From positions 153,414 to 217,413 of the IMG/VR virus record IMGVR_UViG_3300023174_000046: 64,000 nucleotides of DNA; one strand, written 5' to 3'. Each line of letters starts with the position of its first letter. The first letter of the stretch is position 1. Shown piece after piece: positions 7,985 through 17,600 of the stretch. The notes below the pieces were generated by a model. The model saw nothing but the letters and a program-made list of their open reading frames with translations, was not told where the DNA came from and searched no databases. This stretch comes from a virus. The position numbers and the translations under genes were made by a program.

Positions 7985-8683
7985 GTGATAGAATTTAATA
8001 AAGCACTTCATGCCTATACAAATGTCCATACAGGCGCAAATTACTTCTCTGTAACAACTGTAATTAATTCTTTTAAAGAGCCTTTTGATGTTGATAAATT
8101 TTCCAAGCTTGTAGCTGCAAAAGAAGGTGTAACACAAGATGAGATCAAGAAGAGATGGAATACTGTAAAAACAACTGCGTGTGACTTTGGCACTGATTCA
8201 CATTCAAAGATTGAAGAGCATATAAAATCTGGTGGTGAAAAATTTAAGGATGATGAAATGGTTATTAAGTTTCTGGAGATATCGGATCTGAATATTGATA
8301 AAGTTAAGAGTGAAACACTTGTACATAATAACGAATACAGAATTGCTGGTACAGCAGATTTTATTGTTGATCAGGGCAAAACGTTTGATGTGTATGATCT
8401 CAAGACCAATAAGAATTTCAGACAATCCTCAAAATATAACAAAACTTTACTGGCGCCTCTGACTCATTTTAGTGATTGTGAATACAATGCATACTCACTT
8501 CAAATTTCTACCTATGCTTATCTCTACAGTACCATGACAGGCAAGAACGTTAATAGCTTACGTTTATTTTGGTATGATAAACAGAAAAACGTGTTTTCTC
8601 GTTACGATACACCTTATCTGTATACTGACGTGAAAAACATGTTAGAAGCATTTAAAGCCAAAGGTTTTACATTAAAGAAATAA
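7985..8683 (+). CDS. PD-(D/E)XK nuclease (RecB/Cas4-like fold)
   Basis: 232 residues from a GTG start. The N-terminus HAYTNVHTGANYFSVTTVI matches phage exonucleases of the PD-(D/E)XK superfamily, which open with a tyrosine-rich strand and a S-V-T motif. The core is visible as GTADFIV (catalytic Asp) followed by YDLKTNK (D-x-K), with YSLQISTYAYL as the Q-x-x-x-Y motif downstream. These enzymes process DNA ends in recombination or genome packaging. It sits just upstream of the portal gene, but a recombination role is equally possible. Confidence 0.75.
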   Translation: MIEFNKALHAYTNVHTGANYFSVTTVINSFKEPFDVDKFSKLVAAKEGVTQDEIKKRWNTVKTTACDFGTDSHSKIEEHIKSGGEKFKDDEMVIKFLEISDLNIDKVKSETLVHNNEYRIAGTADFIVDQGKTFDVYDLKTNKNFRQSSKYNKTLLAPLTHFSDCEYNAYSLQISTYAYLYSTMTGKNVNSLRLFWYDKQKNVFSRYDTPYLYTDVKNMLEAFKAKGFTLKK

Positions 8684-8686
8684 ATA
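8679..8686 (+). promoter_or_regulatory. T4-late-like promoter box (AATAAATA)
   Basis: Ends 5 nt before the ATG at 8692; could drive the portal operon. Confidence 0.45.
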
Positions 8687-8691
8687 TTAAT

Positions 8692-8874
8692 ATGCCAAGC
8701 AGTAAACCAACACCCAAACCTACACACAAGGTTATTGATTCAAGTAACAACAATAAAGAATTGGCTAAAAAAGCCATATATAACGGTGATATGAGTCATA
8801 TCATTCATTACTGCAAGCTCCGTGGTATTAAACTAGAAGATTACCTAGGAACATCTGAAGTAGATGATAAGTAA
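8692..8874 (+). CDS. Small hypothetical protein preceding portal gene
   Basis: 60 residues: a Pro/Lys/Thr-rich N-terminus (PSSKPTPKPTHK) and a helical C-terminal half (IIHYCKLRGIKLEDYLG). Not recognised. The late-type box and the position 13 nt before the portal gene suggest co-transcription with virion genes. Confidence 0.5.
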   Translation: MPSSKPTPKPTHKVIDSSNNNKELAKKAIYNGDMSHIIHYCKLRGIKLEDYLGTSEVDDK

Positions 8875-8887
8875 TTTAACTTAATTT

Positions 8888-10663
8888 ATGGCAACAGAAG
8901 GCTCAGGTGGATTCGGAAGACAACTATATAAGTTTATTAGCAATAAACTGCCTTATACTTCTTATAATATTCTCGATAAATTTGATGAGTTGAACCCAAA
9001 GTTTAAATTGTTCCACGATCAAGGAACATCCAGGCAGGAAGCTTTGCAAAGACAGAGCATTTCTTCTTCTACAAGTTACGGTGATGATCAAGTTGCGAAT
9101 GTGATGCGCGAATCGCAATTCTATCAATACATGTACGCAAACGTACAAACTGATAAACCTAAGCGCATGATGGATTACAGAATCATGGCAGCATTTTCAG
9201 AAGTTGCAGATGCATTGGATGAGATTTGTGATGAGTGTGTTAATAAGAATGATAAAGGTGAAATTGTTAAACTTACTTTTAATGTTTCAGAAGATTTTGA
9301 AGCAACAGTAAAGGAAAGTCTTTCACGTGAATTTGACCGCTACATCAATTACTTTAACCTTGAAGCTAATGGTTGGGAATATTTTAGAAGAATGCTTGTT
9401 GAAGCTGAGTTATATTTTGAGCATGTTATTCATAAAAGATTTCCACAAGAAGGTGTTCTGGGTGTTGTATCTGTTCCAAGTGAATTAATTGATCCTATCT
9501 TTTCTAATGTACAGAACATGCTTGTAAAGGGCTTCTTGCTTAGAAAGCCAATCATGGATCCACAAAATCCTCTTAAGATTAAAGACTACAAGATGATCCC
9601 GATGGACAAGAATCAGATAACATATATCAATTCTGGTATATGGAACGAAAATAAGACGCTCCGTCTTCCATTCATTGAGAATGCTCGTCGTGCTTATCGT
9701 CAGTTATCTTTGATTGAAGATTCAATCGTAATTTATAGATTAGTTAGAGCACCAGAACGTTTGATCTTTAATGTGGATGTGGGTAACATGTCGCCACCAA
9801 AAGCTGAGGCTTATCTGCGCAAGCTCATGAGCAATTATTGGTCCAAGAGAACATTTGATATTGACCAGAGTGCAACTGTGCAGAAGTTTAACCCACAATC
9901 AATGTTGGATAGCTTCTGGTTTGCCAAGCGTGCTGGCAGCGATGGTACCAATGTTACCTCGTTACCTGGTGGTCAGAATCTCGGTGAGTTGACTGACTTG
10001 ATGTACTTTGTTAAGAAACTCTATAAAGCTCTTAAAGTACCAACTACAAGATTGAATCCAGAAGATCAATACCAAGGTGGTGAAAATATTCTTCGTGAAG
10101 AGTTAAAGTTTGCAAAATTTGTTGTACGGTTGCAACAGAGATTTGCTTTAGGTTTGAAGAACGGTTTTATTACACATCTAAAGCTTAAAGAGTTGTGGGA
10201 CAAGCATAAACTCAAAGAACATCACCTCGATCTCACTTTTAACCCACCATCTAACTTTTATGAACTCAGAGAACAACAGAAACTCGAACTCAAAGCTAAG
10301 ACATTTAATGATTTCTCTCAAAACGATAGTGTCTCAAAGACTTACGCACAAAAGCGTTATCTTGGATGGACTGAGAAAGAAATTATGGCTAACCGTGAAT
10401 TCTTACGTAAAGATAAAGAATTCTCATGGGAACTTGCACAAATTGAAGCAGCAGGTCCAGCATGGCAAAAAGCTATTGCAGCAGGTGGCGAGCCAGCGGC
10501 TGCAGAAGGTGGTGCTGAAGCCGGTGGTGGTGCGCCTCCCGCGTTTGGACCAGGTACTGCAGCTGTCAGTGGCGGGGCAGAAGCAGGCGCGGCTCCTGAG
10601 GCTCCAGCAGCTGGTGCAGAAGCAGGTGCGGCCGCAGCAACTCCTGAAGCACCTGCAGCATAA
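8888..10663 (+). CDS. Portal vertex protein, T4 gp20-like
   Basis: 591 residues. The portal forms the dodecameric ring through which DNA enters the capsid and to which the neck attaches. Family features include MMDYRIMAAFSEVADALDEI near residues 97-116, WEYFRRMLVEAELYFEHVI, the YINSG region, DQYQGGENILREELKFAKFV and the long C-terminal helix with FNDFSQ. Length is close to T4 gp20 (524) except for a C-terminal tail of about 65 residues made almost only of Ala, Gly, Pro and Glu (from about residue 526). That tail is not part of the family core. The neighbouring neck, head-completion and sheath-stabiliser genes fit the assignment. Confidence 0.92.
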   Translation: MATEGSGGFGRQLYKFISNKLPYTSYNILDKFDELNPKFKLFHDQGTSRQEALQRQSISSSTSYGDDQVANVMRESQFYQYMYANVQTDKPKRMMDYRIMAAFSEVADALDEICDECVNKNDKGEIVKLTFNVSEDFEATVKESLSREFDRYINYFNLEANGWEYFRRMLVEAELYFEHVIHKRFPQEGVLGVVSVPSELIDPIFSNVQNMLVKGFLLRKPIMDPQNPLKIKDYKMIPMDKNQITYINSGIWNENKTLRLPFIENARRAYRQLSLIEDSIVIYRLVRAPERLIFNVDVGNMSPPKAEAYLRKLMSNYWSKRTFDIDQSATVQKFNPQSMLDSFWFAKRAGSDGTNVTSLPGGQNLGELTDLMYFVKKLYKALKVPTTRLNPEDQYQGGENILREELKFAKFVVRLQQRFALGLKNGFITHLKLKELWDKHKLKEHHLDLTFNPPSNFYELREQQKLELKAKTFNDFSQNDSVSKTYAQKRYLGWTEKEIMANREFLRKDKEFSWELAQIEAAGPAWQKAIAAGGEPAAAEGGAEAGGGAPPAFGPGTAAVSGGAEAGAAPEAPAAGAEAGAAAATPEAPAA

Positions 10664-10666
10664 ATA
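10659..10666 (+). promoter_or_regulatory. T4-late-like promoter box (CATAAATA)
   Basis: Overlaps the end of the portal gene and ends 5 nt before the neck-gene ATG at 10672. Confidence 0.5.
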
Positions 10667-10671
10667 ATTAG

Positions 10672-11748
10672 ATGGAATGCACAGCAGTCACGCCAGTAAC
10701 AGCGTTCGTTAGTACCAATCTTAATAGTAAAATCACTAATTATAATAGATTAGGTGAACGAATTTCACGTGCGCTTGGCGCCCCATTAATCAATCTTGAA
10801 GTACATCAAGATCAACTGTATGAGAACATATCTATTTCTGCAGAAATGTTTACTAAATTTGCTGGTTATACAGAAGAGCTTCTTGTATTTGATTCTGATT
10901 TGTATGTTGATAATGTTGGGTTGAGATTAGATCAATTATATTCTATAACACCATTCTTTAACCGTGTAAATGTTAACGCTAGTGTGGTGTTTATTGCAAA
11001 CACTGCTGTACCGAGCAGTGTATTTTCTGCTTCTTCATCTTTGAGTGCCACTTATGCAAGCGGGTTGTTTACAAATCAAATTCTCAATCAAACATTATAT
11101 GGTGCTATTACTGCGTATAATCTTGCTTTAAGTTCTTACTTTACACCATCTCAACCAAGCACAACACAATACGTTAATAGTTTTGATTATGACATAATGG
11201 ACTACCGCAAGGTAATAGATATTACAGATTTCGAAGAAGGATCAACAACCGGTGTCAATACATTGTTCACTATTGAACAAACTTTAGCTCAACAAACTTA
11301 TTTTAGTTATGCAATGGGCAATTATGGTTTTGATCTTATCAGTTGGGTTGTTCTTAAGAACTGGTTAGATACCCGTGAAAAAGTTTTAGCACAAAGAAGA
11401 TATATTCAATTTGACGATCGTACACAAATGATGACCATGTTCCCACCTCCTCGCACACCTGGAAGTGGTCATCGTTTCTATGGTGTAATTTCTTGCTACG
11501 TGGAAAGACCTCTGCGTGATATTATTAAGGAACCTTGGGTCTATCAATACGCTCTCGCATTGACCAAGATTAACATTGGTCAAGTCCGTGGCAAATATAA
11601 TAACATGAATTTACTTGGTGGTGGTGTGTTGAATTACAACGACATGCTACAGCAAGGTTTAGCCGAAAAGAAAGAATTGGAAGAAAGGCTTTATACAGGT
11701 GCGCCTGGGCTTGGAGATGTTGCTCCACCACAATTCTTCTTGGGCTAA
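10672..11748 (+). CDS. Virion neck/connector-like structural protein
   Basis: 358 residues. The C-terminal third (VERPLRDIIKEPWVYQYALALTKI, then GKYNNMNLLGGGVLNYNDM) matches the pattern of gp13/neck-type structural proteins in T4-like phages. In those a W-x-x-x-Y-x-x-A-L-x-K helix precedes a G-G-x-x-x-N loop. The N-terminal half (SRALGAPLINLEVHQDQLYENI) is also typical of virion proteins in uncultured marine myoviruses. Position between the portal and head-completion genes supports a head-tail connector role. The exact T4 equivalent is uncertain. Confidence 0.6.
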   Translation: MECTAVTPVTAFVSTNLNSKITNYNRLGERISRALGAPLINLEVHQDQLYENISISAEMFTKFAGYTEELLVFDSDLYVDNVGLRLDQLYSITPFFNRVNVNASVVFIANTAVPSSVFSASSSLSATYASGLFTNQILNQTLYGAITAYNLALSSYFTPSQPSTTQYVNSFDYDIMDYRKVIDITDFEEGSTTGVNTLFTIEQTLAQQTYFSYAMGNYGFDLISWVVLKNWLDTREKVLAQRRYIQFDDRTQMMTMFPPPRTPGSGHRFYGVISCYVERPLRDIIKEPWVYQYALALTKINIGQVRGKYNNMNLLGGGVLNYNDMLQQGLAEKKELEERLYTGAPGLGDVAPPQFFLG

Positions 11749-11749
11749 C

Positions 11750-12202
11750 ATGTTCGTTAAAAACGACAGATACAATCAAGGCATTTACAAGCCGATCAAT
11801 CCACAAAAATACAGAGGCAAAGGATATGCCATATATCGCTCTGGATACGAATTAAAATTCTTCAAATGGTGTGATATGAATTCCAGAGTGCTTGAGTGGG
11901 GTAGCGAGAATTTTGTAATACCATATCTCAATCCTCTGGATAGTAAGTATCATCGATATTTTGTTGATAACTATGTAAAGATCAAATTAGATAACAATAT
12001 AATAGAAAAGTATCTAATAGAGATAAAGCCTTTTAAACAAACGCTTAAACCTGTTAAAGGTAATAAGAAAAATACAACGTTTATCTATGAAGCTAAAACA
12101 TATGTTCAGAACCGTGCTAAATGGGATGCTGCAAAAGCCTTCTGTGATCAAAAGGGTTTTAAGTTTTTAATCATTACAGAGAACGAGCTAAACATTAAAT
12201 AA
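11750..12202 (+). CDS. Head completion protein, T4 gp4/gp50-like
   Basis: 150 residues, the same length as T4 gp4, starting at the ATG 1 nt after the previous stop. The pattern GKGYAIYRSGYELKFFKWCD, WGSENFVIPY, HRYFVDNYV and YLIEIKPFKQTLKP is that of the gp4 head-completion family, which shares a TnsA/endonuclease-like fold (E in YELKF; D in FVDN; E-x-K in IEIKP). In T4 the protein stabilises filled heads before tail joining. An upstream ATG at 11699 is less likely because it would overlap the previous gene and add unrelated residues. Confidence 0.85.
   Translation: MFVKNDRYNQGIYKPINPQKYRGKGYAIYRSGYELKFFKWCDMNSRVLEWGSENFVIPYLNPLDSKYHRYFVDNYVKIKLDNNIIEKYLIEIKPFKQTLKPVKGNKKNTTFIYEAKTYVQNRAKWDAAKAFCDQKGFKFLIITENELNIK
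12194..12201 (+). promoter_or_regulatory. T4-late-like promoter box (ATTAAATA)
   Basis: Overlaps the stop of the head-completion gene; ends 5 nt before the GTG at 12207. Confidence 0.45.
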
Positions 12203-12206
12203 TTTA

Positions 12207-12914
12207 GTGAAAGATCGGGCATTTAGCTTTGAAATCAAAGACTTAATGATTCAATTTGTCGCTGCATTCGACAATGTAATTATTAAGAGGTATAATTCTA
12301 TACGTGAAGAGCAAGATCAGATTCAGGTAAGATATGTTTACAGTCCAAAGCAACGTGTTCTATTTGATATTGTAAATAGATCTCAAAATTTAACACTACC
12401 TGTTATTGCTGTATCTATTAATAGTGTGTCACGCGATAACGAAAGAGTCTTCAATAAGATAGCTGGCTTTTATACTAACAAGACACAAACTGAATCAAAC
12501 CGAGGTGCAACATCTGCATACATGCGCACACCGGTGCCTGTTAACATATCTGTTAATATGTCTATTCTTGCAAAATATCAAAGTGATATGGATCAAATTA
12601 TTTCTAATTTTGTACCTTATAATGACCCGTACATCATTATAAGTTGGAAGATACCTGAAGCAGCCGGTCTCTCTATTCCTCAAGAAATAAGAAGCGAAGT
12701 ATTATGGGATGGTAATTTGAACATGACATACCCAACAGACATTAACGCATCTGACAAGTATCGTATTTCTGCAGATACTTCATTCACAATTAAAGGTTGG
12801 TTGTTCAAGGATCTATCTAAAAATGCTGTATCAAATATATTCTTTATTGATAATAATTTTAATTTAGATACTAGCTTTAGTTCACTCACATCATTCGATG
12901 CAGATACCAGATAA
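12207..12914 (+). CDS. Tail sheath stabiliser/terminator, T4 gp15-like
   Basis: 235 residues from a GTG start. IKRYNSIREEQDQIQVRYVYSPKQR near residue 25-50 and SILAKYQSDMDQIISNFVPY near residue 117-136 match T4 gp15. In T4 the equivalents are a 'ri-VPI-Y' strand and an F-T-R-Y-E-D-D-M-x-Q-I-x-E-x-I-L-P-Y segment. gp15 caps the tail tube and sheath and joins the tail to the neck. The C-terminal beta-rich part (SFTIKGWLFKD) also fits. Confidence 0.85.
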   Translation: MKDRAFSFEIKDLMIQFVAAFDNVIIKRYNSIREEQDQIQVRYVYSPKQRVLFDIVNRSQNLTLPVIAVSINSVSRDNERVFNKIAGFYTNKTQTESNRGATSAYMRTPVPVNISVNMSILAKYQSDMDQIISNFVPYNDPYIIISWKIPEAAGLSIPQEIRSEVLWDGNLNMTYPTDINASDKYRISADTSFTIKGWLFKDLSKNAVSNIFFIDNNFNLDTSFSSLTSFDADTR

Positions 12915-12919
12915 AGAAA

Positions 12920-14533
12920 ATGATCCTCGAGGCTATAGATGGCAGTATATTAATTGCGCTTGATGATGCAATCTTACTAGATGTAGGAAGTACACCGCCC
13001 GCTCCAGACACAAATTATACAGAACTCCCACAAGGTGAACCTCTTACACTTTCACTTCAAAGTTACAACTTGTTAAGAACCAACGGTGTGTATTTGTGTG
13101 GAGCTGATTATTCATCAGTAACTGATTATTTGAGTACAGGGTTTTTCGATGGTTACGTAAATGTTGAAGATTTTAAAAACACAAAAAGTTTATCTGGGTA
13201 TTTTCCTTCGTTCTCTGCATATAAAATTTCAACAAATGCATACAGAGTAGCAAATAATAATATTATTGATGTAAAGTTACCGCCAGTAGCAATTTCATAC
13301 GATACAGATGCATCGTTTAATATTATTGTAAAAAATACAGGTGGGTATAGTAAGAGCAGGTTATATTACCCAGCTAGCATCGAACCTTCACCAACGCCCA
13401 CACTAACTGTCACACCAACTGTCACACCAACTGTCACACCTACAGTAACGCCATCTGCAACACTCCCACCCCCTTTACCAAAGAAATTGCTTAGCACAGG
13501 AAACAATTTATATGGTCAATTGGGATTGGGCAACAGTGGTGCTAGTACAAGCAGAAACACTCTCACTCCATTGACTGGCAATTGGTTACAGGTCACATGT
13601 GGGTATTGGCACACCATGGCGCTGTCTGCTGGTGCTACAAAATGGTTTAGCGCAGGAAGCAATTTCAGTGGTCAATTAGGATTAGGATTGGAATTTGGTA
13701 ACACCAGAAGCACATTCACTCCATTGACTGGCAATTGGAGTCAGATGGCATGTGGTCACAGCTACACCATGGCACTGTCTGCTGGTACTACTCGGTTGTT
13801 TGGCACAGGACTCAATTCCTTTGGTGGTTTTGGATTGGGTGATACAGTTCGGAGAAACACCTTCACTGCACTGACTGGCAACTGGTCCCAGATGGCATGT
13901 GGTGTGGGTCACACCATAGCATTAAGTGCAGATACAGACAGGTGGTTTATCACAGGAGACAATTTCAGCGGTCAATTAGGCTTAGGTGACAGTGGCAGCG
14001 CTACTGATAGACTCACTTTTATAGCATTGACTGGCAATTGGTCACAAGTCAGATGTGGTGGGTATCACACCATGGCACTGTCTGCTGGTACTACTCGGTT
14101 GTTTGGCACAGGAAACAATAGCAGCGGTCAATTGGGATTGAGCGACACAACTAATAGAAACACTTTCACTGCATTGACTGGCAATTGGTCACAAGTCATA
14201 TGTGGAAGCGAACTTACCATAGCATTAAGTGCAGATACAGACAGGTGGTTTATCACCGGGCGGAATGACAATGGTCAATTGGGATTGGGTGATACAGTTC
14301 AGAGAAACACCTTCACTGCATTGACTGGCAATTGGTCACAGTTTGCATGTGGTAGGTTTCACACCATGGCACTGTCTGCTGGTACCGATGCATGGTTTGG
14401 CACAGGAAACAATAGCAGCGGTCAATTGGGATTGGGTGATACAGTTCAGAGAAACACCTTCACTGCATTGACTGGCAATTGGTTACAATTCATATGTGGA
14501 AGCGAACACACCATGGCATTGAGCGCTACATAA
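12920..14533 (+). CDS. Virion protein with seven RCC1-like repeats on a Thr-Pro linker
   Basis: 537 residues. The N-terminal 155 residues are unrecognised and probably attach to the virion. A T-P-T-V-T-P linker follows (about residues 155-180), then seven repeats of about 50 residues (from about 190). Each reads G-x-N-x-x-G-Q-L-G-L-G, then F-T-x-L-T-G-N-W-S-Q, then C-G-x-x-H-T-M-A-L-S. Seven blades is the complete number for an RCC1-type beta propeller. Such propellers are protein- or glycan-binding platforms; displayed after a stalk-like linker it would be a receptor-binding or adhesion module. The repeats are very similar at DNA level, indicating recent amplification. Confidence 0.72.
   Translation: MILEAIDGSILIALDDAILLDVGSTPPAPDTNYTELPQGEPLTLSLQSYNLLRTNGVYLCGADYSSVTDYLSTGFFDGYVNVEDFKNTKSLSGYFPSFSAYKISTNAYRVANNNIIDVKLPPVAISYDTDASFNIIVKNTGGYSKSRLYYPASIEPSPTPTLTVTPTVTPTVTPTVTPSATLPPPLPKKLLSTGNNLYGQLGLGNSGASTSRNTLTPLTGNWLQVTCGYWHTMALSAGATKWFSAGSNFSGQLGLGLEFGNTRSTFTPLTGNWSQMACGHSYTMALSAGTTRLFGTGLNSFGGFGLGDTVRRNTFTALTGNWSQMACGVGHTIALSADTDRWFITGDNFSGQLGLGDSGSATDRLTFIALTGNWSQVRCGGYHTMALSAGTTRLFGTGNNSSGQLGLSDTTNRNTFTALTGNWSQVICGSELTIALSADTDRWFITGRNDNGQLGLGDTVQRNTFTALTGNWSQFACGRFHTMALSAGTDAWFGTGNNSSGQLGLGDTVQRNTFTALTGNWLQFICGSEHTMALSAT
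13488..14530 (+). repeat. Seven tandem ~150-bp RCC1-type coding repeats
   Basis: Each unit of about 145-155 bp contains near-identical blocks such as ACTGGCAATTGG and ACCATGGCACTGTCTGCTGG. High nucleotide identity between units allows blade number to change by recombination. Confidence 0.75.
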
Positions 14534-14592
14534 TAATTGTATAGTTTCTTAAATGGTCTTTAATTTTAGACAAGTTATTCGTAAGGAATTTT

Positions 14593-14600
14593 AATAAATA
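14593..14600 (+). promoter_or_regulatory. T4-late-like promoter box (AATAAATA)
   Basis: Ends 6 nt before the start of the giant fibre gene. Confidence 0.5.
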
Positions 14601-14606
14601 TATACA

Positions 14607-17600
14607 ATGCCAACGTATAAGAAATTTACAGATTTTAGTCTTGTAACTGCACCTGCAGACGCAGATTTCATAGTGGGCTACAAGGCAGATGCATCTGCGG
14701 AGCAACGCACCACAGTGAATGATTTGCTCAGTACAAGTCTTGCCTCCAAAGGTGTATTTTTACAGGGTGACCTAAGTGTTGCAATTGGTGGTGATGGTAA
14801 CACGGTCAATTCACAATGCATGGCCATTGGTGACGCAAATGTTGCTCAGGGGCTCAATTCTTTGGCTCAGGGTTATTCCAATGTTACAGCTTTACTGTAC
14901 AGCACTGCTATGGGCTATAACAACAAAGCAACAGGTGATGTGGCATTTGCACAAGGTGATTCCAATCAGGCCACAGGTGAAGCCAGCTTTGCACAAGGCA
15001 CTCTCAACATTGCAGAAGGTACAGACAGTCAAGCACAAGGCTTCCGCAACATTGCTTCAGGTCCTTATTCACATGCACAAGGCTACAACAATTGCACTGG
15101 AGGCTATGTGACCGGTAACATTTCATATGGTGCTGCACATGCACAAGGTGGTTACAATGTGGTGGCCATTCCACTTGCACATGCACAAGGTTTTGCAAAC
15201 AAAATTGGTTATTATGAATATGCAGATTGGTATGCAACCAACCCACCTCGCCTGGGATTTGGTTACAGTGACCGAACTTTATCCGGTTTGAATGTGTATG
15301 GTTTGAACAATCCTGCATTGAGTTCTTCTGTGCGATTGTTTTTCATTGGTGACAATGGTATCAATACATATTCTGCCTGTGTTTCCTGCACACAGGCCAA
15401 TTACTATGATCCATTTAGTCAAACAACTGGATTTACAATTTTCTTAAAAAATGATGCATCTGCTGTATTGCCTGCAGACGACTACTATAGTCCTTCAATC
15501 ATATGTGTGCCTATCACAGCATATGATGGATCCACCAGTTTCAGTAACTTTGGTGTTGCAGCTTATGCACAAGGCCTTCAAAATGTTGTAGCTGGTAATT
15601 ACGCATATGCGCAAGGAATTAGCAATACAGCTCAAGGATATGCCAGCCATGCAGCAGGTTATGCCAGTAGCACAGGACCAAATGCAGTATATGCTTTTGC
15701 ACATGGTTACAATTGCATAGCTTATGGTCGTTATAGCCATGCCATAGGCATAAAAGCATATGCACAGCATGATAACAGTTATGTGTGGAATTCTGATCCA
15801 AATCCTACAGGAAATTATTTTACTTCATCTCTGAGTGCACAATACAGTGTGAATGCACCCGGTGGCATTGTGCTCAGTGGAGGCAACACATCAGTGCAAG
15901 GGTTGGTAGTTAAGAATGGAAATAATATAGTTGCAGAACTTACTGATGGGACCAAAAACTGGATCTATGGTGGTTTAAGCGCCAGCACATTGTTTGGTTA
16001 TGGCAACAGTGCAGGCTTTTTCTATAGAGGCATAGGTCTTGCCACTGGCAATGTAGCTGTTAGTATCAATGGTGTTGCAAATTATGCTAATAGTGGGATC
16101 ACAGATATTAATGGGGCATATAATTTTGTTTATAGTGATCTAGGCAGAGTTTCTGGTATTTCAAATGTGTTGGGTATGGAGAGTGGATCTGTGGAAGGAG
16201 CCCTCAACACAGTTGGTTCACCTTTTACCATATCAAGAATAGTTTCAGCTTCAAATACCATATTTGTTCATTCTACTTTCATAAACAACAATACCAATAG
16301 TTTTTATTTTAGACCTAATCAAGTCATACAGATAGATGGCATAGTGGGCAATACTTATAATAACTCAGCTGCCAGCAGAGTAAACACCCGCTTCACAGTT
16401 GTATCATCTGACACAACAGCCAGATCAATTACTGTTGTTGAATCTGTAACAGCAATGCAAGATTACCGAGACAATCAGCCATTTACCGATCAAAGATATG
16501 TTGTGGCAGTACAAGGCCGTAATACAAGCAATACTTTAAATGTAGCGGGTGCTCATGCTGAGGGTATGGGTAATACGGTTTTTAGTCGAGCAGGGCATGT
16601 TGAGGGAGAAGCTAATGTAGTTACCGGTTCAGATGGACATGCAGAAAATTTTGGTAATTTTGCTGCCACTGGTGCACATGCAGAAGGTAATGAGAACCGG
16701 GCCGGTTTTGGTGTTCTGTATTTTGATTCCTATAATGCCAGTACAAAGACTTTTCAGTTGTTTACAAACTTTCTCAGCGCACATAACACCATTGATCTTC
16801 CTCTCACACCAAACTCTACTCTGTATTTTATTAATGTAGCTGCTGGCGCTTCAAACAAAAGAAAATTTACTAGATTTTTGGTGCTTTCATCAGATCCAGC
16901 GCTCAACACAGTAACAGCTTTATCAGCTGTGTATCCTGATGACATACCTAGTTCAGGAGTTTCTACATTGACCCGTGCAAAACAATTGCTTCAATCACTC
17001 AATAGTTATACACATGCAGAAGGATCATTCAATAATGCAAAAGGTCCATCAAGCCATGCAGAAGGTGCATTTACTATAGCTCAAGGATCTTATTCACATG
17101 CTGCAGGTGTCAATGCAACTGCCAAGCAAGATTATACATATGCATGGAGTAGCAATGATGGTGCTGGTCCTCAAAGCAATCGTAAGAACACAGAAACAAC
17201 TCGCACTGGCCAATACATGGTGTCAGCACATGGCGGCATATTCTTCCCTGGCAAAGTGGGCATTGGCACTGATAGCATAGAAAATGCATTAACTGTAGCT
17301 GGTACCATATCTGCTACTACCATAACAGCAGATAGCATTTCATACAATGGTGCAGGGTTCAATACATTACCCACATACAAAACTTACCAAGTCAATTTAG
17401 CTGCTAAAAATTCTGCATGGCCTGTCATTTCAGCTGCACAGCTAGCTGAAACTGGTTACTATGATAGTGGTGCTGCATATGCCATGCCTGGCGGTCTTGT
17501 CATCAAAGGTCATTCACCTGCTTACAACACCAGCATTCAAAACTTACCTGGTTATGGCACATACGGCATGTGGCTTCAAGGTGTAGATCAAATGGATCCA

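Noticed and set aside
10260-10667. 135-codon plus-strand frame overlapping the portal 3' end
   Set aside because: Shadow of the Ala/Gly-rich portal tail; composition (Gln/Val/Leu/Lys) is the +1-frame reading of GCA/GGT repeats.
13380-13480. Regular ACTGTCACACCA repeats resembling a short repeat array
   Set aside because: They encode the Thr-Pro linker in frame, have no spacers and are not a CRISPR array. No CRISPR array or cas gene was seen anywhere in the window.
14535-14606. Possible terminator after the propeller gene
   Set aside because: No stable stem with T-run could be found in the AT-rich gap; only the late-type box is supported.
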